A stretch of DNA of 64,000 nucleotides from Ustilaginoidea virens (Eukaryota; Ascomycota; Sordariomycetes; Hypocreales; Clavicipitaceae): the NCBI RefSeq assembly GCF_000687475.1, contig NC_057322.1, positions 1,736,001 to 1,800,000 of the forward strand, in the 5' to 3' direction. The position numbers and the translations under genes are program-made. The stretch's first letter is position 1. Each line of letters opens with the position of its first letter. The notes below the pieces were generated by a model, which saw only the letters and a list, made by a program, of their open reading frames with translations, did no database searches and was not told the DNA's origin. Positions 12,369-23,126 of the stretch are shown in pieces.

Positions 12369-13556
12369 TCAGTTGGCTTTGATATTGGGGTTCTTGAACC
12401 TCGTCCCGGGGGGGTGGGCGTCCTCGGGAAACTTGCAGAGGGGATGTATGCAGAGGCCGTCGCGGATGCTGGGACACTGCGGCAAAGGACGGTCAGCGAG
12501 ACATTGGTGATGGGGGCTTGTTGGCGTGAGGAAGACGGAAGGAAGGGAGCTGGGGAAAAGAAGACGAGAAGAAGTAGTAGAAGAGAAAACGGCAGAAGAG
12601 GATAGCAGAGGATAGCAGAGGATAGCAGAGGATAGCAGAGGATAGCAGAGGATAGCAGAGGATAGCAGAGGATAGCAGAGGATAGCAGAGGATAGCAGAG
12701 GATAGCAGAGGATAGCAGAGGATAGCAGAGGATAGCAGAGGATAGCAGAGGATAGCAGAGGATAGCAGAGGATAGCAGAGGATAGCAGAGGATAGCAGAG
12801 GATAGCAGAGGATAGCAGAGGATAGCAGAGGATAGCAGAGGATAGCAGAGGATAGCAGAGGATAGCAGAGGATAGCAGAGGGATAGCACAAGAATAGCAA
12901 AGAAAAGAAGAAGAGAAAAAAAATCATAAATAAAGACGAAAGGCGGAAACAAACACGCACGTGGTGCCCGTATATACACTCGTCGGAATCGCACTCCTGC
13001 CCACTGGCGCACGGGTTCTGCCGCGCCAACACGGCAATGGCCTTGAGCTCCTCCCCGCTGGGCCTGTAGTCGTGCACAAAGAAGCACGAGTCGCCCTTGG
13101 CGCACGGCCCCCGCAGGAAGTGGTTGTTGCACAGCCTGTCCGCCTCCCGGCGCTTCTTGACGCTGTCCAGGGCGGCGACGCTGACGGTGATGGGCTCGTC
13201 CAGGCCGCGCGGGCCGGGGCTGCTGGCGGGGCTGGCGGTTCGCGGGCCGGCAGCCCAGGCGCCCGTCGGCCAGGCCGCGGCGGCCCTGTCGGCGAGCCTG
13301 TCGCTGCGGAAGACGTCTCGTCCCAGGTCCGTCGTGGCGATGGCGCTGGCGCTGCTGCTGCTGCTGCTGGCTGCGAGGTCTGCCGCGGCCGGGGAGCCGT
13401 GCAGGATGGAGAGCCGCCGGCGCCTGCCGTCCTGCTCGGCCAGGTCGTCCAGGAACGAGGCGTACGCGGCGTCGGGCGCGATGCCCATCAGGACGTGTCT
13501 GCAGCTGTGGTTGCTCATGTGCCACTTGACGGTATCTGCGTCACAAAGGCGTTGGC

Positions 13557-13601
<45 letters not shown>

Positions 13602-14501
13602 ACAGAGCCCCGTTGCGCTGCTTGTGGGTGGGCAACAGTACCCTTGACCTTGGAAGAGACGCAGTCCTTGCCGTAGCCAACGTCGACAAAGTCAAACGCA
13701 GCCTCGGCTTGCGTGAAGCCCAGGGCAAAGTCCCTGACGTCGGCCAGGTCCCGCCCCAGCGACTTGGCCAGGCCGCCAAAGTTGGCCACGACTTTTGCGA
13801 CAATCTCGACATCGTCTGCGCGCGCGCCGCAGTGGGCGGCGATGGCGTCCGCCTTCTTCCCGCCCTCGACGCCTTGCTTGATCCACAGGTCGCGGAACTT
13901 GTGGGGGGGAAGGGGGGGGGGGGGTTTAGACGTCAGCGAAAACGAAAACAGGCAACCACCGGGTCGCCGCCATTTGGGTGGGAGGGAGGGAGGTCGGGGG
14001 GGGAAGGCAATACCAGCAGACCGTTGCCATCGATGGCGACCAGAACGTAGCCGTTGCGGCCCTGCAACCCCGTTTCTAGTCTCTGCACGGGTCGGCAGGA
14101 CTCCGTCGGGTGGAGCTGCCGGCATCGTACCCTTAGCTCCTCGTTTTGCCTTGCGTACCGGTCGGCCCGAGCTTCGCTGTCGGAGAGTCGGGTCTGCAGA
14201 TTGCGGTTCTCGCGTTTGCAGTCTTGCAGCTCGTCGGCGAGCTTTTGGCTTTGGTGGCGAAAGGGGCCGACTCGAGCTTGTCGCAGTACATCAGGACGTC
14301 CTGTCGAGCAGGTTAGCCGGCGCATGGGCGTGTCTGCCAAAGTGGCCCGGCTGCCTGGGTAGGCTGCCTCTGGCTGTTCCTGGGTCTCTGCAAGGGGGCG
14401 AGGAAACGCGTACCCGAGCCAGCCGGGTCCGAAGCATCCCTCTGCTGCTGGATATCCCGAAACCGCTGGACAAAGTCCCCGAGATTCGACGCAACAGCCA
14501 T
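12369..14501 (-). CDS. Fungal tandem CCCH zinc-finger protein
   Basis: Probable RNA- or DNA-binding protein of a fungal CCCH family. Five exons: 14501-14414, 14300-14014, 13897-13642, 13535-12961 and 12476-12369; 437 residues, all junctions in phase. Order: short N-terminus, coiled coil (about 45-95, KLADELQDCKRENRNLQTRL), a conserved globular part starting YVLVAIDGNGLL, a linker, then Cys/His clusters: CNNHFLRGPCAKGDSCFFVH, CASGQECDSDECIYGHHC, and CPSIRDGLCIHPLCKFPEDAH. The third cluster is completed only after the last splice. Oddities: exon 2 begins in a frame giving GRPDVLRQAR while the neighbouring frame reads DVLMYCDKLES, which looks more like a family coiled coil. Intron 3 has a 42-base homopolymer and intron 4 a 28-copy minisatellite. 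Target unknown. Confidence 0.8.
12601..12880. repeat. Perfect 10-bp minisatellite, 28 copies
   Basis: GATAGCAGAG is repeated 28 times without a mismatch and flanked by degenerate units (12591-12600 and 12881-12905). It lies wholly inside intron 4 (12960-12477) of the CCCH gene and takes up over half of it. On the coding (-) strand the unit is CTCTGCTATC. Because 10 is not a multiple of 3, all three frames are visited, giving a 10-residue hydrophobic repeat without stops. Confidence 0.97.
13558..13599. repeat. A42 homopolymer (T42 on the coding strand)
   Basis: Forty-two consecutive A on +, inside the 106-nt intron 13641-13536 of the CCCH gene. In the pre-mRNA it is a U42 tract ending 21 nt before the 3' splice site, acting in effect as an extreme polypyrimidine tract. 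The exact length is likely to vary or be mis-assembled. Confidence 0.9.
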
Positions 14502-16611
14502 GCCGGTCGTCAACGGAGGGGCGGGCGTGCGTCGTGGCAAGACGTCGACGCTCGTCGTCCACCCGCGCAAGCTGGACACCCTTGCGCGAGGTAACGGCCC
14601 CGGCTCAAGATGGGGACGAAGAGCAATCGCGCAAGCCAGCACGGAAGAGAATGCCCGTCGGCGGGATCGACCAGAGAAGCGGCCAGGCGCAAGACCCGCG
14701 CCGAGAGGAGCTGCAGCCTCGCCCAGGCGTCTCCTCCAACACCCCCCCCAGGTTACTCGCAAAGCGTCTGGTGCTTCTTTCTCGAGGAGCCCCGCGGTCG
14801 GTCGACCCGGAGTTGCGGCGCGCAGGCAAGGGCAAAAGCACCAAGGCACCCTCGGGCGTGGTGTCGTGTCGGCCGAAACGGAGACTGAACCAACTGTTTT
14901 TTTTTTCTTTCTCTACTTTGCCGCCACCGAGGCGTGATTGTTCTTGATTCGCCCCCGGGACAATAGACCGAGGAAACGCTCGTCATCAGAGGGCGCGGCA
15001 GGGCAAGGACGAATTGCCGAATTGGTATTTGTGGTCTTGGTATTGTCGTCAAAGGGCGTCTCTCGCCAACTGGTTCCTCCCTCCTCTCTCGCGGCAAGTG
15101 ACGCACGTATGGGCGCTTACCGGGATCGAGCGAGGCTGAAACAAACGTGGTCAAAAGCACCGTCGCTTGACTAGTATCTGCCATGGTCACTGGTCACTGG
15201 TGACGGTTCAATGTTATTTTCGGCGGTCGCGAAGGGAGGTTTTTTTTTTTCGATGTGCTCTCGTTGTATGGATTGCCAACCTGGTAGCTCAGCTAGGCGC
15301 GCTGTTCCTGCGTTTGCCAGTGCCGGCTACTGATTGGCCAGGATCCAAGATCCACCCGCTTTTGCTCTTCCTTATTTCCCATTTATGCCCTGGCATGGCC
15401 CCACTCTCCCGGAGCCCCTCGCAGCAAGCAGGTGTTCCCCCCCCGGATTTACTCCGCCATCCGCAGGTATGAAGCCTCTGGATTGCCGTGGCCCGTCTGC
15501 GGTCGGAATGCAACTAGCAATGAGCAGCTTGCATGGCTTAGGGCGGGAGATCCCTGCAATCCATCCCCCCAGGCAGGTATTTTACGGCGCCGGGATTGGA
15601 TGTGCCGTGCCCGTTGCTGCTTGCCCCACCGGCAAACCTCGCAGAAGTCCCCGCCGCCAAGTGGCCCTGGTTCCCGCCCCCCCTGTCTTAGCTGCAGCAG
15701 CCCGCGACGCCAAGCCTGGGCTTATTAGCCTGGGCTTATTAGCCTGGGCTTATTAGCCTGGGCTTATCCATGACTAGCAGCAGCCAGCCGCTCACGAGTC
15801 GCAAGATATCGGCTCGGGGGCCGTCGTGATCTTACTGCACCTCTTGATGCGCTTGCAATCTGCCAGCACCCAACTGAATGACACGTACCTCTCCAAGCCC
15901 TGGGCCATTCCGGGCCCTGCATCTGCTCGGTACCTACTCCATGAGCTGCTCCACCGCATCCAACCAGACATGACATCACCAACACCCTCGGCGCACGGAA
16001 CGGAGCTGTTTACACCGCCCTTCTTGCGCTGGCTTGACGCTCTGCGAACTTGGTTGGGTCGGTGCCGAGGTGCGCCGGGCGAGTGTCTGGGCGGCGGAAT
16101 GGGGATGCACGGTGCAACGTGCAGTTTTGCTGGAAACGTCGGAGCACTGTTTACCGGGAGAGGGAGAGGGAGAGGGAGAGGGGAGAGGCGCTCGGAAACA
16201 GCACATGGACCGGGGAACACTGGCCAAAACGGATGCAAACGCTCTGGATCAGCCTGTGCCCAAAGTCTTTACGTCTGTTTTCTGCTTGGCTTTGTGAAAG
16301 TAAGAAGAAGGAAAAAAAAAGCAGATCAGACTTCCCGGTATGGTACCGTGACACTTTGGAATTTTTATCCAACCTGGGAGTGTATCATGTATCATGGTTT
16401 CCCCAACAAAAACACCTGCGTCTGCGTCTCCGAGCCGGACGATATAAATAACAGCAAAGGAATATGTAAAAAAAAAAAAAAAAAAGAAAAGAAAAAAAAA
16501 GAAGAAGAAGAAGAAGAAGAAGAAGGAAAAGAAAAAGAAAGACGAAACCAACATGAATAACAACCCCGCATCACAACATAGGTCGACCAGGGTGCATCAC
16601 CCATCAAAGAC
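14502..16611. other. Intergenic region between CCCH gene and URA3
   Basis: No convincing gene. It should hold the CCCH-gene promoter (left) and URA3 terminator (right). Noted repeats are a 14-bp unit (AGCCTGGGCTTATT) in four tandem copies at 15713-15768, a GGGAGA array at about 16158-16185, and an A/GAA-rich tract at 16467-16535. Confidence 0.6.
15713..15768. repeat. 14-bp tandem repeat, four copies
   Basis: AGCCTGGGCTTATT occurs four times head to tail; only the last base of the fourth copy differs. It lies in non-coding DNA. Confidence 0.9.
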
Positions 16612-17724
16612 CTAGCAAACCCTCCCCGTGTATGCCTTCCACGCAGCAGAGCGATATCGCTCCGCTTCGCCTTCCGGATCCCCGGCCTTGAGAATACCCC
16701 GGCCGACAATGACAATGTCTGCCCCAGCCGAGCCGATAATCTTTTGCGGCGTGTTGTACTGCTGGCCCTTTCCGTCGCCCGGGACCTTGGCATCCTGGTC
16801 CTGGTCCTGGTCCTCTGGCGGCAGCTGGCAGCCGGGCGTCATGTGAATGAATTGATCGTCGGGATGCCTGTTGAGAGTCTCCTGCGAGACGAAGCCCATG
16901 ACAAAGTCCTTGTGCTCTCTGGCAGCGTCCACGCAGGCGTCTGTGTACTCCTTGTTCATAAAGTTGCCCGCCGAGGACATCTGCGCCAGGATGAGAAGTC
17001 CGCGGCTCAGAGGCGCTTCTTCGATGCCGGGGAAGAGGACCTCGTCAGGCCCAGACGTGGTTTTGCTCAGCCGAGGCGAGTCGGCAGGCTCGTATTGCTG
17101 CGTGACTGTCGTGACAGAGACGATGCTGCCCTTGCGTCCGTCCTGCGGCGCCTGCGGGGGCCTCCTGTCGACAGACTCGTCGTCTTCGTTGCTGGAGCCC
17201 GAGTCATCTTGTTCCGAGTCGTCTGCCACGGGGGTGCCTACGGAAACCGACGTCTTGACTTCGTAGGGATATCGTTCGAACCAGCGGCTGGCCGCGTTCG
17301 CCAACGAGCTAACAGATGCCTTGCCGGGGACCATGTTGACGTTGACAATGTGAGCCCACTCGATGATGCGCGCAGAGCCACCGGTGTACTGCAGCTCGAC
17401 CGTGTTTCCAATGTCTCCAAACTTGCGATCCTCAAATATCAAGAAGCCGTGGCGACGGGCCAGCGAGGCCAGCTTCGCGCCAGTGCCTGTTTGAGGATGA
17501 AAGTCCCAGCCTGACACCATGTCGTAGTGGGTTTTGAGCACGACGATGGACGGGCCAAGCTTGTCGGCAAAATAAAGCAGCTCCCTGGCGGTAGCGACAT
17601 CGGCGCTCAAGCACAAGTTGGACGCTTTCAGGTCCATAAGCTTGAAGAGATAGGCGTTCAAAGGGTGAGTGGCAGACTGCGCTCTGGAGGAGTAAGTCGC
17701 CTTGAGAGTCGGATGCGACGCCAT
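16612..17724 (-). CDS. ura3: Orotidine 5'-phosphate decarboxylase
   Basis: Converts OMP to UMP, the last step of de novo pyrimidine synthesis, in the cytosol. One exon, 370 residues, start at 17724. The core is plain: [32 protein letters not shown], and the catalytic signature [15 protein letters not shown] (about residues 93-107) with the paired Asp/Lys residues. The C-terminal part has [12 protein letters not shown] for phosphate binding. Between about 165 and 235 is the low-complexity acidic insertion usual for filamentous ascomycete enzymes, which explains the length over the yeast protein of about 267 residues. A DQDQDQD stretch near residue 310 comes from a hexanucleotide repeat at 16795-16820. 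Confidence 0.97.
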   Translation of the reverse strand: MASHPTLKATYSSRAQSATHPLNAYLFKLMDLKASNLCLSADVATARELLYFADKLGPSIVVLKTHYDMVSGWDFHPQTGTGAKLASLARRHGFLIFEDRKFGDIGNTVELQYTGGSARIIEWAHIVNVNMVPGKASVSSLANAASRWFERYPYEVKTSVSVGTPVADDSEQDDSGSSNEDDESVDRRPPQAPQDGRKGSIVSVTTVTQQYEPADSPRLSKTTSGPDEVLFPGIEEAPLSRGLLILAQMSSAGNFMNKEYTDACVDAAREHKDFVMGFVSQETLNRHPDDQFIHMTPGCQLPPEDQDQDQDAKVPGDGKGQQYNTPQKIIGSAGADIVIVGRGILKAGDPEGEAERYRSAAWKAYTGRVC

Positions 17725-18478
17725 CTCGGGGCAATTTTCTGGGCAAAAAAGAAGAAGAGGGAAGAAAGAGAAGAAAAGAGAGGAAAAGAGAGGAAGGGGG
17801 GAATATGAGGGAGGCGAGGTTGGAAAGATTTGTTGGCTTCGTCTGATAAACCACCCCGAGGTGAAAAAGGAAAATCTAGGTATTTAAATGTTGGTCGCCT
17901 CTGCTGACGGAGCAGCGGCAAGACGCGCCCCTGATGAACTCGCGCGCAACAGCGTCGGGGTATTCCAAAGTCGAGATTAGCGAGCCTCGACAGGCTGGGT
18001 TTTTTTTTTTTTTTTAGGGGGGGCGTCGTTGGGAGTTACGGGCTGGTGCGAGGTTGGCGAGCAGCCATGCAGAAAATGGGCGATCGGAGATTTAACCCGT
18101 GACGAACGGCAGTTTTGCAGTTTCGGTTTTGGTTGCGGCGGCAGTGCAAGGTACCAGACCGTTCCGAAGCTACTCGAGCGCAGGATTGGGCCCGAAAAGC
18201 GCCGTGCAGGCTACAGAGTAACTAGACCATGCGCACCCAGCCTGGCGTGCCTCCAGCTTTTCTTGATGAAGCTCTGCCCTACAATTGGGAGCCGCGGGAC
18301 TGCGGTCAGAGCTTGGGCGAAGGCGAACCAGCAGCGTCGACAGAGGTAGCCAATGTTTATCGGTGCCAGCGGGCGGATACGATCGAGTCGACGTCGTCAA
18401 AGTCTGGTCATGAATGCTGATGAAGAAGGGTAAGAGGCAGCAACTACTCGGTCTCGGTACGGGTTGGTGCGATACTGC

Positions 18479-18527
18479 GAGACTGCGAGACTGCGAGACT
18501 GCGAGACTGCGAGACTGACTGATTAAA
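18479..18527. repeat. 8-bp tandem repeat, six copies
   Basis: GACTGCGA is repeated about six times in tandem in non-coding DNA. Confidence 0.85.
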
Positions 18528-18687
18528 TAGCAACCCTCGGGGGGGGGGGGGGGAGGGGAGTGCTCTTTAATTCGAATGCTCGAGAAAGTCTGGTATGGTA
18601 TGTATGTATGCAGAGTGGTGGCGGCCGGGGACTTGATATCCGCCAGTGGCCCCAAAAAGGCTCGAAAAAACGAAGAAAAAAAAGACC

Positions 18688-18719
<32 letters not shown>

Positions 18720-20596
18720 GGAGGATTTCGCAGTCGAGCCTAATGGGTCCACCAGCCCGACGCTGTGAAGCTGTCATGGACGGGGGGCGAATCGTGCCAA
18801 GAGCTGGTGGGAGGGTCTGGCCCTGCGGCGCCAGTGGGAAGGAGCCAAGGGCGGGACGAGGACGACGAGGACGAGGGATGAGGAGGGGTCAACTGAGGGA
18901 ATTGACGTTGGATGGAGGGGCAAGAGTTCTGGTCCCTGCTGCGGAGTCCGCACTGGGCAACTGCTGCTTCCTAACAAGCATGTACCTGCCTACAGCACAT
19001 ACCTAAGGTACCTAAGGTAGGTACCTTACCTAACCTACATGTAGGTACCTCACAACGCATCGACCAGTCTGTGAGAAGTGACCATTTTCAACCAACTGCA
19101 CGACGCGTTGCCGCGCTCGCCCACCTCGATTCGGCTTTCCTTTTCCCTTTCCTTTTCCTTTTCCGTTTCCCCTGCATCCTTTGCTAGCACGACGTCCGGG
19201 CGTGGCTGACATTGGCATGCCTGCTGAATCGGTCAAGGCTTCTTTGGCTGACTCGTTTCTTCGCGCCGGCCTGACGAGAGTCATGGGAGTCACCAAGCAA
19301 GCAAGCCCTGGGGAAGGAAAAAAAGAAAAAAAGAAAAAAAGAAAAAAAGAAAAAAATATTTTTTTTTTTTTTTTTTCGCGGAGCAAGCTAGCGGCAACAA
19401 TAAAAAAAGGAGATGGGGGTTGCTGCTGGATGCCACAGCTCAACGGGTCTGCCGAAATCCAGCGTGCATCTGGCCACTTCATCATCATCATCATGCCACT
19501 GGTCCGGTCCAGCTTCTTTCAGCTCGGGAGGTTGAAGCTGAAGTGGATCTCGGTGTTCGAACACGTTGGCCAAGGCTGGTCTTGAACGGCCCAGTGCCAG
19601 CTGCCGCCAACATTCCCAATTCTGGTCGTGCCACCATCGGGCGCTCCAATGGATCGCTGCATCCGCTATAATATATGCAGTATATCATATCATATCCAGG
19701 AAGCGGCTGGCCTGCGCCGCTATCCCGGACTTGATCATATGTCAGATGCACCAACGGGCAAATGTGCAGCCACCAAACGCTGCATGTGAACACATGTGCT
19801 TACAATGGTCAAAGACACTTGCTTCGATGCGGTTGCCGCTGCATTTCGAGTCCGTCCAGGCTTCAGAGTCCATCGTCGTTTGCCCCCCCCGCGCGTGGGC
19901 GCATCAACATGGACCCTGCAGTGCTTCCGTTGACGTCTGGTGCTGCATAACACATACCTGCTGGCGGATGCTTTGACCAGGGCTGTCACCATGGCCTCCC
20001 TCGTTGTCCCTAGTCCCGGTGTTGACAATGTTTATCAAGACCAGTCAAACCGGTAGGTAAATGCAGTCGCAATACAAGATGGAAGGATGCACGGCTTTGT
20101 CATGTCCATGTCGGAGCGAGGAAACATTGCCCTCGGACTGTTGCCAGACGTGGCATGACGACTCACGAGAGCGGCAATGGCCGTGGCCTGGGACGTCTTT
20201 TTTGATTGAGTGCACCGCACCTGGTCAACGTGCTCTTGGACCATGACGGCCGGATTGGAAGCATTGATGGCAAGTTGCAGACGCAGCTGATGGCGCAGCT
20301 GCCACAAGGACTAGTCTCGCGCTATCGAGACGACGCGTGTATCCGAAAAGCATGACCATGACCATGACCTGCCACGGATGATGGAGAACAGGGGCAGCAG
20401 GCAAGCTGTGTCCAACGGCTGCGCTGCCCTCGCGCGATGGGGGTCCATGCAGACTCACGCCGAAATAGAATGGTTGACGTCTCGACAAGGAGGCCCTGTG
20501 AAGTTTGAACGGGCGCATGTGGTTAAATGACGTACATAGGTATGTAGGCAGCCAAGATGTTGCTCATCGGCATCACATGACGGGGGCATGGGCTTG

Positions 20597-20611
20597 AGGC
20601 GACGGCGACGG

Positions 20612-20648
<37 letters not shown>

Positions 20649-20650
20649 AA
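20597..20650. repeat. GAC/GGC trinucleotide microsatellite
   Basis: Mixed GAC and GGC triplets in non-coding DNA. They produce Arg-rich or Ser/Pro-rich spurious frames on both strands. Confidence 0.85.
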
Positions 20651-21724
20651 CAGCGGTGCCGAGTATGTCTGGATTGGTCCACTGCTTCTTCCTCTTCCCT
20701 TTTGTCTGTCAATGAATGGCTTTTTATTCTGATAAACCTTGCTCTCACGGGGCAACCCCACTGCTCCAGGCCCACTGTCCACTTCAACTGTTCTGCCTGT
20801 TCCCTGCCTGTCCACAGCCTGTCCACTGTCTACTTCACCGTCCACTTCACTGTCCACATGCCTGTCCACTTCTCTGTCCAACTGTCTAGCCTTGATGATG
20901 CGTCACTTTGCCCAAGAACCCGAGCGTTCTGCCCAGCTCACCGTCCCCCCAGCCGCCTCGGCACGGATCCGCGACCCCCAGTGCTGCGCTGCAGCCACGC
21001 GGAAGACGTAGACGCTCGTCTCGTCTCGTCTCGTCTCGGCTCGCCAGGGCGCGCCAGCAGAACACATGCAAGAAAGGGCCAAGTCAACTGCAGCGAGAAT
21101 CAGGGGGCCCCGGGGATTTTGGGGGGTCGTCGAGAGATATGTGCCGTGCTGCGATCGAACCCCATCGTGTCTTGCATTGGGAACGCCCAGCGGTGCTGTG
21201 CTGGCTGTGCCGCTGGCGCTATGATGAAAGCCCAGCTTGGCCCAGTCAAGGGGGCGGCCCCCCGGTACCTACGTCGCATTTGATGCATGCATGTGCGGTA
21301 CGGAGTATGTACCAGCAGCGGCAGCCTGGGTACACGCTCATGCGCATGTACATGTACACGCTCGAACGGAGCTACATAGGTACATACCTCACCAGACGTC
21401 AAAAAGGGGACAGGGAAGCTACCAGACACGCTGCGAGGCTAGGCGACGACAGACTTGGACCCTTTCCCTTCAGACTCAGACTCGCATGCAAACTCGCATG
21501 TGGTCTTGTCACTGCCTCCCGCGCCACAGCCGCTCCTCGGCAAGTTTCTTTTCATCATCATCTTTTTTTTCCCCCCCTTCCCCTGCCCGCTCCTTCAGCA
21601 CGACCATCATCCATCCAGCTATCCGTCCGTCCGTCCATCCATCCATCCATCCAGGCAGGCGAAAACACCTTCGAGTACCTCGTCTCTCCCCGCAAGAAGC
21701 CGGGACAAACCGTGCGTTCGTCAG

Positions 21725-21854
21725 CCCCCCCCCCCCCCCCCCCCTTTTCGGCTTGCTCGGTTCCGCTGCACATGCGCATGGTCGAGCTGTGAAAACTTGC
21801 CACCTCCCGCTCACCTTTGGCGGGTTGCGCGGAACCCCCCCCCCCCCCCCCCCC
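21725..21854. repeat. Two long poly-C tracts in the PIS1 leader
   Basis: C22 at 21725-21746 and C20 at 21835-21854, 225 and 96 bases upstream of the PIS1 start codon, within the probable promoter or 5' leader. Exact lengths may be assembly-dependent. Confidence 0.85.
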
Positions 21855-21949
21855 GAAACTCCGTCTCCCTCGACAACCCTCATCGCGTCGGCTCGCAGCC
21901 CCTTTCCGCTCCCTGGACCGTTTTGCATCGGACCTCTTGTCGCTCGGAA

Positions 21950-23126
21950 ATGTCGACCCGCCAGACCCGACGAAAGTCTGCCAAGCTGCGCGAAGCTGCC
22001 GCCGCCTCCGATGACGACCAGCACGTCCTCGCCGTCAACGGCAACGGCTCGGCTCGTCATAATAACCCCCCCGCCGCGGATGCGCATTCGGAAAAGCGCG
22101 AGAACATCTTCCTGTTCTGGCCAAACATCATCGGTACGCCGCAGCTTCCTCTCTCTTACCTCTTGCCTCTCACCCCCCCTCCTCTCTTGAGCTCGCTTCC
22201 TTTGCCTGCGCTCGAGGAATGGAACTAGGCTGAGCTAACGGCGTGCTCTGCTCCGCTCCGAAAGGCTACGTCCGCATCGTCCTGGCCATCGCCTCCCTCT
22301 ACTACATGCCGGTCCACCCGCGGACCTGCTCCGTCTTGTACAGCATCTCGTGCCTGCTCGACGCCGTCGACGGATACGCCGCCCGCGTCTTCGAGCAGTC
22401 GACGCGGTTCGGCGCCGTCCTCGACATGGTCACCGACCGCTGCACCACCTCGTGCCTCCTCGTCTTCTTGTCCTCGGCCTTCCCCCGATGGGCCATCCTC
22501 TTCCAGGGCCTGATCGCCCTCGACTTTTCCAGCCACTACATGCACATGTACGCCACGCTGGTCGTCGGCGGCGCCGACTCGAGCCACAAGAACATTGACA
22601 AGAGCCAGAACTGGCTCCTCAACCTCTACTACACCAACAAGGTGAGCCCCTCGCCGCTGCGGACCGACCGCCCCCTGATGACGCCGCATTCCCCCCGCCC
22701 TAACCGTTCCCATGTGTGTGCGGCGCGCAGAACGTCCTCTTCACCCTGTGCGCGCTCAACGAGCTCTTCTTCATCGGCCTGTATCTCCTTGCCTTTTCGT
22801 CGCCCTGGCTGTCCCCCCACCTGCTCAGGAGCGTCGAGGAGACGAGCGGCGGCCACATCAACCCCGCCGCCCCGGTCAACACCTCGGTGCTGCGGCAAAT
22901 GTTCCCCGACCCGTTCAGCGCCGCCGCGCTGGAGATTGCTCGTACCAATAAGATGGACTCGCTCGGTCCCTGGGTCATCGCCGGCGTCAGCTTCCCCTTC
23001 ATGGTCGTCAAGCAGGCCATCAACGGAGTCCAGCTCTACAACGCCAGCAACTGGCTTGCCGACGTGGACGTCAAGATGCGCAAAGAAAAGGGTCTTCCCC
23101 GCCGGACCAAGTCCAAGCGAGCCTGA
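21950..23126 (+). CDS. PIS1: CDP-diacylglycerol-inositol 3-phosphatidyltransferase (PI synthase)
   Basis: Makes phosphatidylinositol from CDP-diacylglycerol and myo-inositol in the ER membrane; essential in fungi. Exons 21950-22133, 22265-22641 and 22731-23126; 318 residues, both splice joins in phase. The CDP-alcohol phosphotransferase signature DGxxARx8GxxxDxxxD is exact: D97-G98, A101-R102, G111, D115 and D119. Hydrophobic segments around residues 63-95, 125-160, 190-215 and 270-290 suit a polytopic membrane protein. The hydrophilic N-terminus of about 50 residues is longer than in yeast, as is common in filamentous fungi. The C-terminus ends in a basic RRTKSKRA, compatible with an ER-retention type tail. 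Confidence 0.95.

Larger units (their letters stand above)
17725..21949. other. Large intergenic region with simple repeats, no gene supported
   Basis: About 4.2 kb without a frame I can support. It probably holds the URA3 promoter at its left and the PIS1 promoter and leader at its right. Contents: T15 run near 18001, six 8-bp GACTGCGA units (18479-18527), G and A homopolymers (18540-18553, 18686-18714), a palindrome-rich TACCTAAGG/GGTACC block (19001-19053), an AAAAAG array running into poly-T (19318-19377), a GAC/GGC trinucleotide array (20597-20650), degenerate CTGTCCACTT units (20755-20885), TCTCG units (21020-21042) and ATCC/CCGT units (21608-21655). Conserved but unrecognised small exons cannot be excluded. 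Confidence 0.5.

Noticed and set aside
12601..12880. CRISPR array
   Set aside because: The units are contiguous with no unique spacers, and the genome is fungal.
12308..13525. Open frames with a 10-residue hydrophobic (SAILCYPLLS) repeat as a membrane-protein gene
   Set aside because: They are produced by the stop-free 10-bp minisatellite inside an intron; flanking splice sites and zinc-finger exons explain the locus.
14500..14947. Plus-strand Arg-rich frames as a gene
   Set aside because: Low-complexity composition, no start context or domain; the region is the upstream part of the minus-strand CCCH gene.
21237..22228. Long Pro/Ser-rich frames upstream of PIS1
   Set aside because: They arise from poly-C tracts and ATCC repeats and overlap PIS1 exon 1 in other frames.
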